Positions 1-6,991 of a stretch of DNA of 44,887 bases are shown here, in pieces (positions within the stretch are counted from its first letter, which is position 1; the number at the start of each line of letters is the position of its first letter). This DNA is from Candidatus Saccharibacteria bacterium UBA6209 (lineage in GTDB: Bacteria > Patescibacteriota > Saccharimonadia > Saccharimonadales > Saccharimonadaceae): the NCBI GenBank assembly GCA_905370345.1, contig CAJPKE010000002.1, forward strand, positions 1 through 44,887, in the 5' to 3' direction. The notes below the pieces were generated by a model, which worked only from the letters and a program-made list of their open reading frames with translations, was not told the origin of the DNA and made no database searches. A program made the position numbers and the translations under genes.

Positions 1-1
1 G

Positions 2-517
2 TCTAGGGTAGAGGGAAGTGGTCGTCTAATTATCAGTAAAGGACAGTCTGTTAAGCTGCTTGAGGAGGCTGATCTGTCTACTCCTGATCTGGTGATATTG
101 ATGAGCGTATGGCAGAGAAATGACCAAGGGGATTTGTGTCGTGGTATTGTCGCCGATTGTCGATTTTATAGCGGACGCTTTGACGTTGAATATGGCGACG
201 AAGAGATTGATGATTACGATGGAATTGATGATGAGATCTACAATAAGGACGACGAGCAGGTTATTTCTGCAGTAATTGATTACGGAGATGATGGAAAAGT
301 CAAGATTTGGGGAGATCCGACGTTTTTTGATGCCGCTAGATATATGGCTGGTTTGGTGGATAATGAGTCGATAGAGAAGAACGAGGTTGTTGCGGGCAGT
401 CGCGAGATTCAAGACGGTGTGAGCGACGGCGAGTCGCGGGAGCGTGTGAATGCTGACTCTTTTTATAAGCGCGCGCTTAATGGCTTGGCGAAGATAGTTA
501 AAGCTAGGCGAAAATAG
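2..517 (+). CDS. Partial acidic protein of unknown function (3' end only)
   Basis: The reading frame is open from base 2, so the true start lies outside the window; the visible part is 171 residues. I do not recognise the family. The centre (about residues 60-100) is very acidic, with runs such as YGDEEIDDYDGIDDE, followed by a more ordinary segment (VISAVIDYGDDGKVKIWGDP) and a basic tail ending KIVKARRK. No membrane segment or signal peptide is visible in the part present. An internal ATG at base 92 gives a 141-residue version, but the frame is continuous with upstream sequence of the same character. It ends before the promoter of the ABC transporter operon and is probably an independent unit. 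Confidence 0.6.
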   Translation, partial: SRVEGSGRLIISKGQSVKLLEEADLSTPDLVILMSVWQRNDQGDLCRGIVADCRFYSGRFDVEYGDEEIDDYDGIDDEIYNKDDEQVISAVIDYGDDGKVKIWGDPTFFDAARYMAGLVDNESIEKNEVVAGSREIQDGVSDGESRERVNADSFYKRALNGLAKIVKARRK

Positions 518-572
518 CGATCCCTAAGCCGACAGAGCCTGCGATTTTTTGAATATTATTTTCAAAAATACC

Positions 573-611
573 TTGACTATTTAAGGTACCTTGTATAACA
601 TAGTACTATGT
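573..611 (+). promoter_or_regulatory. Promoter with two palindromes upstream of the ABC/PadR operon (candidate PadR operator)
   Basis: A TTGACT at 573-578 and TATAAC at 594-599 form a plausible but short-spaced (15 nt) promoter. Two perfect palindromes overlap it: AAGGTACCTT at 583-592 in the spacer, and ACATAGTACTATGT at 598-611 over the expected start of transcription. The operon encodes a PadR-family repressor, and such regulators commonly bind ACAT/ATGT-type inverted repeats in their own promoters. Assignment to this PadR protein is inference. Confidence 0.6.
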
Positions 612-636
612 ATAGTAAATCAACAAGGAGCTTAAT

Positions 637-1926
637 GTGAGAAGAATTGACATTATTAAACGCGCCGGTCGAAATTTGGGGCAGTCAAAAGGCCGCACGA
701 TTTTAACCGCGCTGGCAATTTCAGTTGGGGCGTTTACAATTGGTCTGGCGCTGATGGCTGGAGAAGGCGGTCGGCTGTATACGAACAGTATGGTCGACGC
801 GGCTGGCGATAAAAAATCTGTTTCGGTCTATAAAAAAGTGACCTCGTCAGGACCTGATAGTAATCTTCCAGAATATAGCGACTCGGAAGATACGGAAAAG
901 GATCAGTCTAAGGCGATAGAAAAATATTCGATGACTGATAACGACGTGAAAAAAATACAGAAAGTTCCGCACGTAGAAAAAGTGACGCCAGCTTATTCTA
1001 TGTATGGAGTTTTATACGCCAAAAGTTCGGCAAGCGATAAAAAATTCGTGCCGAGTGTAACCGTGAAGTTTGATAAAACTCGAATGAAGTTTGCGGCTGG
1101 TAATTTGGACAATTTTATGCCGAAAAAGGGCGAAGTTGTTATTCCGGAATCTTACGTAAAAGAAATGGGATTTAGTGATGCAAAATCGGCAATTGGACAA
1201 ACGATTACATTGGGATTGAAAAAAGGAGATTCGCCGAGCAAGAATGCTGACAAGGAAATATCTCTGAAAGTTGCGGCAGTCGATAAACCTTCGGATACGA
1301 TCCTGTTTTACCAGCCGACTGTGCGCGTTTCTGTGGACGACGCTAAGGATATTTACGACTTTAGTCACCCTAAAAATTTGCCTAATGATTATTCTTACGT
1401 AATTGCGTCGGTTGATGATGAGAAAAACGTTGAGGCGGTGAAGAGTGAGCTTGGCAAGGACTACATGGCGTCTTCGGTTCAGGATGTACGCAAGGCTATG
1501 CTGACTTTTGTGAATATGGCTCAAATGGCGCTGATTGGGTTTGGCGGTTTGGCGCTGCTTGCGAGCGTGTTTGGAATTGTTAATACGATGTACATCTCGG
1601 TTTTGGAGCGAACTAGTCAGATTGGGCTAATGAAAGCTTTGGGAATGCGAGGTCGTGATATCGGTAAAATGTTCAGGTATGAAGCGGCGTGGGTTGGGCT
1701 TCTCGGTGGTTTGATTGGCGTTGGTTTGGCGAGTTTGATGTCGCTACTTAACCCTATGATTGCTAATTTCCTGAAGTTGGAGCAAGGTACGAATCTATTA
1801 GTCATCAATCCTCTGCAAATGGGACTTTTGATAATCGGGCTGATGATTATGGCGATACTTTCTGGCTGGCTGCCGAGCCGTAAGGCAACAAAATTAGATC
1901 CAATTGAAGCGTTAAGAACGGAATAG
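637..1926 (+). CDS. ABC transporter permease, MacB/FtsX type
   Basis: This 429-residue membrane protein is the permease half of an ABC exporter of the MacB/LolC type. It has one N-terminal membrane segment (about residues 22-42), a large extracytoplasmic domain (about 45-285), and three C-terminal membrane segments (about 290-415) in the FtsX-like domain, with typical text such as LLASVFGIVNTMYISVLERT and a final PSRKATKLDPIEALR. The GTG start at 637 is chosen because AAGGAG at 625-630 precedes it by 6 nt; the overlapping ATG at 635 is followed at once by a stop. The ATPase gene follows 10 nt later, then a PadR regulator, an arrangement common for drug or peptide exporters induced by membrane stress. 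Substrate is unknown. Confidence 0.9.
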   Translation: MRRIDIIKRAGRNLGQSKGRTILTALAISVGAFTIGLALMAGEGGRLYTNSMVDAAGDKKSVSVYKKVTSSGPDSNLPEYSDSEDTEKDQSKAIEKYSMTDNDVKKIQKVPHVEKVTPAYSMYGVLYAKSSASDKKFVPSVTVKFDKTRMKFAAGNLDNFMPKKGEVVIPESYVKEMGFSDAKSAIGQTITLGLKKGDSPSKNADKEISLKVAAVDKPSDTILFYQPTVRVSVDDAKDIYDFSHPKNLPNDYSYVIASVDDEKNVEAVKSELGKDYMASSVQDVRKAMLTFVNMAQMALIGFGGLALLASVFGIVNTMYISVLERTSQIGLMKALGMRGRDIGKMFRYEAAWVGLLGGLIGVGLASLMSLLNPMIANFLKLEQGTNLLVINPLQMGLLIIGLMIMAILSGWLPSRKATKLDPIEALRTE

Positions 1927-1936
1927 GAGAATTGTT

Positions 1937-2635
1937 ATGATTGAGCTTAAAAATGTGACGAAAATTTACGGCAAAAAGAAGAACCAATTTGTAGCGCTAA
2001 ATGATGTGAGTTTGCGAATCCCAACGGGCGTGAGCGTGGCGATTTTGGGAAAATCTGGTTCAGGAAAATCGACGCTAATGCACGCAATTTCTGGCTTGGA
2101 TCGACCGCAGCAAGGTGAGGTGATTATTGACGGTCAGGACATTCTGAAATTGAAACAAAAGCAAGTTGACGAGTTTCGCGCGAGAAAAATAGGTTTTATT
2201 TTCCAGAGTTTCTTTGTTCAGGGCAATGAAAGCGTGGCGGATAATGTGAGTTTGCCACTGGAAATTGTGAAGATGCCAAGGGGCTTGAGGGAAAGTAAGA
2301 TCAATGAGGCGCTGAAGGCGGTGGACTTGTATGAGAAACGCAAGAATCGTGCGAAGGATTTGTCGGGCGGTCAGAAGCAGCGTTTGGCGATTGCGCGGGC
2401 AATTGTCGGTAGTCCTCAGATCATTTTTGCGGACGAACCTACGGGAAATTTGGATAGCGAAACTGGCGCGAAGGTGGAGGAATTGCTGTTCAATTACAAC
2501 AAGCAAGAAGGCGCGACGCTGATTATCGTGACGCACGACGTTGACTTGGCCAAGAAATGCGATTATCAAATTCTGATCAAAGACGGCAAAATTAAGGGTT
2601 CTAACATACCGAAAGAAGGTAAAAGTGGACGTTGA
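1937..2635 (+). CDS. ABC transporter ATP-binding protein, LolD/MacB type
   Basis: The 232-residue ATPase partners the preceding permease. It has all the catalytic motifs: Walker A GKSGSGKST near residues 38-46, Q-loop IFQSF, signature LSGGQKQR near 143, Walker B IIFADEPTGNLDS and the H-loop VTHD. The domain order and the EPTGNLDSETG text are typical of the LolD/MacB/FtsE subfamily that pairs with FtsX-type permeases and acts mechanically on periplasmic or membrane substrates rather than by alternating access. AGGAG upstream of the ATG serves as ribosome binding site. Its end overlaps the PadR gene by 11 nt, which implies translational coupling. Confidence 0.93.
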   Translation: MIELKNVTKIYGKKKNQFVALNDVSLRIPTGVSVAILGKSGSGKSTLMHAISGLDRPQQGEVIIDGQDILKLKQKQVDEFRARKIGFIFQSFFVQGNESVADNVSLPLEIVKMPRGLRESKINEALKAVDLYEKRKNRAKDLSGGQKQRLAIARAIVGSPQIIFADEPTGNLDSETGAKVEELLFNYNKQEGATLIIVTHDVDLAKKCDYQILIKDGKIKGSNIPKEGKSGR

Positions 2636-2969
2636 TAGCTATGCGGAAAGCTTGGCGGTCCAATTGCGAAAAGGATTTTTGGTTTACTGCGTTTTACTGG
2701 TTTGTTCTAATAAAGCACAGTACGCCGGCGATATCGTTAAGCAATTGAACAATTCGGATTTAACGGTGGTCGAAGGTACGATTTATCCGCTGCTGAATAG
2801 GCTGCAGAAAGATGGATATTTGCAGCACGAATGGCAGGAAAGCGAGCAAGGTCCGCCGCGAAAATATTATTCATTGACAAATCACGGCGATCAATTGATT
2901 CATGAACTTAAAGATCGCATAAATATGTTAAATAATTCGCTTGATAACTTAGAGAAAGGAATAAAATAA
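2625..2969 (+). CDS. PadR-family transcriptional regulator
   Basis: The 114-residue protein is a winged-helix repressor of the PadR family. The recognisable core runs from LAVQLRKGFLVYCVLLVC through VEGTIYPLLNRLQKDGYLQ (recognition helix and start of wing) and GPPRKYYSLTNHG (wing), with a C-terminal dimerisation helix. The GTG start at 2625 lies inside the end of the ATPase gene and is preceded by AAGAAGG. Members usually repress their own operon and a linked exporter and are released by small hydrophobic ligands or phenolic acids. Here the regulator is third in the operon and its likely target is the palindromic promoter at 573-611. The ligand cannot be read from the sequence. Confidence 0.9.
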   Translation: MDVDSYAESLAVQLRKGFLVYCVLLVCSNKAQYAGDIVKQLNNSDLTVVEGTIYPLLNRLQKDGYLQHEWQESEQGPPRKYYSLTNHGDQLIHELKDRINMLNNSLDNLEKGIK

Positions 2970-4246
2970 TGAAGGAAATAACCAGGATTCATCTGGCAAA
3001 AACGGCGTTTAGTGTGGAAATTGACGCTAAGAAATCGCTAGAAAAGTACCTTAATTCGATTCAGAAAAATATGCACGCCGACGCGGAAGCGATGAAGGAA
3101 ATTGAGGCGCGAATGGTTGAAATTCTAGCCGAGCGTGGCGTGATGAAAGAAGGTGTTATTGGCGACGATGACGTTTTGGCGATTAAAAATCAAATGGGCG
3201 AGCCGCGCGATTTTTCGGATGATAGCGAGGACTCAACTGATGAATTGACAGATGATAATGAGAAGCCAGAAAAGCAATTGATGCGCGACACGGACGGAGC
3301 TGTCATTGGCGGCGTGTGTGCGGGAATAGCGGCGTACTTTAATATCAATCCGTTGTGGGTGCGACTGATTGCAATTGTCTCGCCGTTCGTAACATTCGGC
3401 ACGATGGTGCTGGTTTACCTCGCGATGTGGGTGTCAACGCCGCCAGCAAAAACCGCGTCGGACAAATTACGAATGCGCGGGAAGCCGGTAACTTTGGCTG
3501 CACTTAAGGAGGCTTCCGCTGATGGAAGTTCAACTGTGTCTGTTAGAAAAACTCCAATTGCGAAATTTTTCCAATATTTTGTTGGTGTCGTGGTGCTGTT
3601 CACGACGCTAGCGGTGCTGTTCGGGCTGATCGTTGGCGGGGCGCTTGGTGTTTCCGTGGTTAATATGCTTGGCGGTTTGAGTATGCAAATGTGGGCGTGG
3701 GGAGTATGGATTTCCTTGGCAATTGGCGGAATTGCGACGGTAATATTTGGTGCAATTGTAACGCGTAGCATATTCGCTTGGAAGGTCAATCGAATGTCTG
3801 TAATCACAATGATCGTGGCGGCATCCGTTGTTTTTATGAGTTTGGCAAGCGCTGCAATATTTAGCGCGCACGCTGGCTTGGAATATGCACGTGAATCGCA
3901 GCAGCTCACGAAGAAAGTGAATATCGATATTCCAGATACGACAAACGCTAATTCAATTTTTATCGATATGCCAGTGGGGAATGTTTCGCGAATAAGTTCT
4001 GACAAATTTAAGGTGGAAGCGGAGTTTGTGGATTTACCAAAGGCGAATAAGCCAGAAATTAACGTGCATCGCGATGGCGATAAAATTGTGCTGTCCGTTT
4101 CTGAGAAGTGTAACGCAATATTCTTTGACGGCTGTTTGAAGTTTTATAAGCCGATAACTGGCTTGAAAATTTATGCTCCTGCGGGCGTGAATGTTAGCGG
4201 TTTGTTCTATCACAACTCAATTGAAGTGGAAGATCCCGAATCTTAG
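2969..4246 (+). CDS. PspC-domain membrane protein with C-terminal extracytoplasmic domain
   Basis: This 425-residue protein starts at an ATG overlapping the PadR stop by one base (TAATG), with AGAAAGGA just upstream. Residues 1-95 are soluble, with an acidic linker (SDDSEDSTDELTDDNEK). A PspC domain follows at about 103-160 (LMRDTDGAVIGGVCAGIAAY, then a membrane segment). Three further hydrophobic segments lie at roughly 200-300, and residues 310-425 look like an extracytoplasmic beta-rich domain of the kind often found after PspC modules. PspC proteins sense or respond to envelope stress. With the exporter and PadR gene in the same operon, an envelope stress response is the most likely role, but this is inference. 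Confidence 0.82.
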   Translation: MKEITRIHLAKTAFSVEIDAKKSLEKYLNSIQKNMHADAEAMKEIEARMVEILAERGVMKEGVIGDDDVLAIKNQMGEPRDFSDDSEDSTDELTDDNEKPEKQLMRDTDGAVIGGVCAGIAAYFNINPLWVRLIAIVSPFVTFGTMVLVYLAMWVSTPPAKTASDKLRMRGKPVTLAALKEASADGSSTVSVRKTPIAKFFQYFVGVVVLFTTLAVLFGLIVGGALGVSVVNMLGGLSMQMWAWGVWISLAIGGIATVIFGAIVTRSIFAWKVNRMSVITMIVAASVVFMSLASAAIFSAHAGLEYARESQQLTKKVNIDIPDTTNANSIFIDMPVGNVSRISSDKFKVEAEFVDLPKANKPEINVHRDGDKIVLSVSEKCNAIFFDGCLKFYKPITGLKIYAPAGVNVSGLFYHNSIEVEDPES

Positions 4247-4311
4247 GCCCGCGCATTTGAATGATTTTACCGCTAATGCTACACTTGAAGGATGAAAGGT
4301 GATTTTTAAGC

Positions 4312-5151
4312 GTGGCTTGGTGGCAAGCAACTATTCTCGGCGTAATTGAGGGAATTACGGAATTCTTACCGATTTCTTCGACTGGACATTTGACAATTGC
4401 CGAGAAAATGATGGGAATGCGAATTGACGATCCGAGCGTCGTGGCTTTTACGGCGATAATCCAGATAGGAGCAATTCTGGCGGCGGTGATTTATTTCTGG
4501 AGCGACATCTGGCGAATCCTTCAGGCTTGGTGGCGAGGTTTGTGGTGGAAACGAGCGCGCCGAAAGTTTGATTATAAATATGGTTGGGCAATTATTATCG
4601 GCTCAATTCCTATTGCGATTGTCGGATTATTATTCAAGCATGAAGTAGAAACGGTTCTGCGCAGTTTGTGGTTTGTAGCATTCGGGCTTATTGGCTGGAG
4701 CGTTGTTATGTGGCTGGCTGACAATCGTGCGGTAAATAACAAGCGTGGCGAAACTGAGACGAGCTGGAAAGACACGCTGGCGATTGGTGCGGGGCAATGC
4801 TTGTCGCTCATTCCTGGAGTTAGTCGTTCCGGTGCAACGATTTCAGTCGGTCTGTTTCGTGGATTTGATCGCGTGTCGGTTACGAAATTAAGTTTCTTCT
4901 TGGGTATTCCAGCGCTAGTCGCAGCGGGGTTATTGGAAGTCGCTACCAAATATAAACACATTTCTGGCGGCGTTGGCTGGACTCCAACTATAATCGCCAC
5001 GGTAATTTCATTCGGTGTGGGCTATTTGGCCGTGTCGTGGTTATTGAAGTTTATTCAGAGTAATAATTTCCGACCGTTTATAATTTATCGATTTGCATTA
5101 GGTCTGGTGTTATTGGTTATGCTTGGCGCGGGAATGATTTCTCACGTTTAA
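4312..5151 (+). CDS. uppP: Undecaprenyl-diphosphatase
   Basis: UppP (BacA) removes one phosphate from undecaprenyl diphosphate so that the lipid carrier can re-enter peptidoglycan synthesis. The 279-residue polytopic protein carries both family signatures: GITEFLPISSTGHL near residues 14-27 and PGVSRSGAT near 169-177, and has the family's usual length. The GTG start at 4312 is preceded by GAAAGGTGA at 4295-4303. It lies 65 nt after the PspC gene on the same strand and may have its own promoter. Family members often confer tolerance to bacitracin, but here it is simply part of the lipid II cycle with mraY and murG further on. Confidence 0.96.
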   Translation: MAWWQATILGVIEGITEFLPISSTGHLTIAEKMMGMRIDDPSVVAFTAIIQIGAILAAVIYFWSDIWRILQAWWRGLWWKRARRKFDYKYGWAIIIGSIPIAIVGLLFKHEVETVLRSLWFVAFGLIGWSVVMWLADNRAVNNKRGETETSWKDTLAIGAGQCLSLIPGVSRSGATISVGLFRGFDRVSVTKLSFFLGIPALVAAGLLEVATKYKHISGGVGWTPTIIATVISFGVGYLAVSWLLKFIQSNNFRPFIIYRFALGLVLLVMLGAGMISHV

Positions 5152-5211
5152 AAGAGGTAAGTTTAGCAGTATTTCAACTACTCTTTAGACTATTTTTATT
5201 CAGAATTGTTA

Positions 5212-5217
5212 TATAAT
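5212..5217 (+). promoter_or_regulatory. -10 box of serS, leaderless arrangement
   Basis: TATAAT at 5212-5217 ends 6 nt before the ATG at 5224. RNA polymerase would start transcription at or next to the start codon, leaving no room for a ribosome binding site. The in-frame TTG at 5206 lies upstream of this box and is rejected as a start for that reason. Confidence 0.75.
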
Positions 5218-5223
5218 GAAGAT

Positions 5224-6465
5224 ATGTTAGATATTAAGTTCATCCGAGAAAATGTCGATTTGGTGCAAAAGTCGGCAAATGATAAAGGCTATAAAGTTGA
5301 TATTGCGGCATTGTTGCAATTAGACGATGAGCGTCGCGATTTGCAGAAGCAGGTTGAAACGCTACGCGAACAGCGCAATGTTATTTCAGCGAAAATGAAA
5401 GGCGGTCGACCAGACCAAGAACTGATTGATCAGGGCAAGCAATTGAAAGTTGAGCTGGCAGAGCGTGAGAATTATTTGAAATCGACCGAGGAAAAAGTTG
5501 CGGCAATTCTTAAAAACGTCCCAAACATCACTTTTGACGACGTGCCTCTGGGTGGCGAAGAAGATTCTGTTGAGGTAAAAGTTTATGGCGATTGTAAAAC
5601 TGGTGCAAAGGATCACTTGGATTACGCTGTAAGTCGCGGCTGGGTGGACTTTGAGCGCGGCGCTAAGGTGGCTGGTGCGAAGTTTTATTATTTGAAGGGC
5701 GATTTGGCTTTATTGGAAAATGCCGTAACTCAATTTGCCTTGGATTACGTAACAAAGCAGGGCTTCACATTTATGACCGTGCCGCATATGGTCAATTTAC
5801 GAACAGCTGAGGGTGCAGGTTTCACTCCGAAGGGTGAGGGCAGCAACGAATATGTAGTTGACGGCGAAGATTTGACGCTAATTGGTACGGCGGAAATGCC
5901 ATTAACCGGCTACCACGCGGACGAAATTTTGAACGAAAAAGATTTGCCATTACTGTACGCTGGATATAGTCCTTGCTATCGAAAAGAGGCGGGAACATAC
6001 GGCAAGCACACGCGCGGTCTGTTCCGAGTTCACCAATTTAATAAACTGGAAATGTACGCGTTTTGTTTGTCTGAGCAGTCTAAAGAAATTCATGAGAAAA
6101 TTCTTAGCGTTGAAGAGGCGCTTTGGCAGCAAATTGGGATTTCTTATCACGTGGTTAATATTGCGGCGGGCGATTTGGGTGCACCGGCTGCAAAGAAGTA
6201 CGACATTGAATATTGGTCGCCAGTTGATCAAACTTACCGTGAGCTGACGAGTTGTTCGAATTGTACTGATTATCAAGCTTGTGGTTTGAACATTCGAGTC
6301 CGCCGAGAAAACGGCGCAATTGAATCTGTTCACACATTGAATGGAACTGCGGTATCGTTAGCTCGTTCTCTGGTGGTGATTTTGGAGAATTTCCAGAATC
6401 CAGATGGAACTTTGACTGTCCCAGAGGTACTGCGTCCATATATGAACGGCCGTGACGTGATATAA
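5224..6465 (+). CDS. serS: Seryl-tRNA synthetase
   Basis: SerRS charges tRNA-Ser in the cytoplasm. The 413-residue protein begins MLDIKFIRENVDLVQ, has the long N-terminal helical arm (about residues 25-110, LDDERRDLQKQVETLREQRN) that grips the tRNA variable arm, and then the class II core with TAEMPLTGYH, motif 2 at CYRKEAGTYGKHTRGLFRVHQF and motif 3 at LNGTAVSLARSLVVILEN. Length is normal for the family. The ATG at 5224 is chosen from the promoter position and the conserved N-terminus. Confidence 0.97.
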   Translation: MLDIKFIRENVDLVQKSANDKGYKVDIAALLQLDDERRDLQKQVETLREQRNVISAKMKGGRPDQELIDQGKQLKVELAERENYLKSTEEKVAAILKNVPNITFDDVPLGGEEDSVEVKVYGDCKTGAKDHLDYAVSRGWVDFERGAKVAGAKFYYLKGDLALLENAVTQFALDYVTKQGFTFMTVPHMVNLRTAEGAGFTPKGEGSNEYVVDGEDLTLIGTAEMPLTGYHADEILNEKDLPLLYAGYSPCYRKEAGTYGKHTRGLFRVHQFNKLEMYAFCLSEQSKEIHEKILSVEEALWQQIGISYHVVNIAAGDLGAPAAKKYDIEYWSPVDQTYRELTSCSNCTDYQACGLNIRVRRENGAIESVHTLNGTAVSLARSLVVILENFQNPDGTLTVPEVLRPYMNGRDVI

Positions 6466-6494
6466 TAAGAGCGTATTAGTTAGTAGGAGGAAAA

Positions 6495-6866
6495 ATGATT
6501 AAGGATATTACAATTACTGGCGTTAAATATGAGCTGAACGCCACAACAAAAAAATATGTTGAAAGGAAAATTGGTTCGTTGGGAAAATACTTGCCACGCC
6601 ATGCCCGAAAGAGCGCGTCTGCAGACGTTAAGATTAAGCAGATTGATAATCCTGGCGGCAACAAGTACGAGGTTGAAGTTATCATCAATGTGCCAGATAA
6701 GAAAATTGTAGCTAAGGATTCAACTATGAACGTCTTGGCTGCGGTGGATATTGTTGAAGCTAGGTTGAACGGTCAAGTTCGTAAGTATAAAGACGATGTG
6801 CTGGCTCACGTTGGCGGAAGTCGCGGAATTTTGGCGAAGCTAAAGCAAACTTTCGGTCGAAAATAA
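6495..6866 (+). CDS. hpf: Ribosome hibernation-promoting factor, short form
   Basis: The 123-residue protein belongs to the HPF/YfiA (RaiA) family, which binds the 30S decoding centre and silences ribosomes under stress. It has the S30AE/HPF fold pattern: ITITGVKYELNATTKKYVERKI (beta-alpha), YEVEVIINVPDKKIVAKDS and VLAAVDIVEARLNGQVRKYK. It lacks the C-terminal dimerisation domain of long HPF, although it has a short basic tail (SRGILAKLKQTFGRK). AGGAGG precedes the ATG at 6495 (region 6486-6491), so this gene uses a Shine-Dalgarno start. It is followed by a terminator, so it is probably transcribed alone or with serS, 29 nt upstream. Confidence 0.9.
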   Translation: MIKDITITGVKYELNATTKKYVERKIGSLGKYLPRHARKSASADVKIKQIDNPGGNKYEVEVIINVPDKKIVAKDSTMNVLAAVDIVEARLNGQVRKYKDDVLAHVGGSRGILAKLKQTFGRK

Positions 6867-6886
6867 TTGATAGATGAAATTAACAG

Positions 6887-6915
6887 AAAAGCGTTCAGAT
6901 TCTGGGCGCTTTTTC
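6887..6915 (+). terminator. Intrinsic terminator after hpf
   Basis: AAAAGCG at 6887-6893 pairs with CGCTTTT at 6907-6913, with a partly paired CAGA/TCTG interior, followed by further T residues. Confidence 0.8.
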
Positions 6916-6938
6916 TTTTCAAATTGCCCGAAAAAAGT

Positions 6939-6944
6939 TATAAT
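6939..6944 (+). promoter_or_regulatory. -10 box of secA
   Basis: TATAAT at 6939-6944 predicts transcription from about 6951. That leaves a leader of roughly 40 nt before the chosen secA start at 6992, unlike the leaderless genes nearby. Confidence 0.6.
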
Positions 6945-6991
6945 AAAAGAAGTTTTTGAAAATGCCTGAAAGTGAGGGAGTTTTAAGGTTT

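Noticed and set aside
518..560. Terminator after the first gene
   Set aside because: A T-run is present near 546-550, but I could not find a convincing stem before it.
3415..4005. Long minus-strand open frame opposite the PspC gene
   Set aside because: It is a shadow of the plus-strand gene: no promoter or ribosome binding site, and no domain. Similar shadows opposite secA, ftsX and others were rejected for the same reason.
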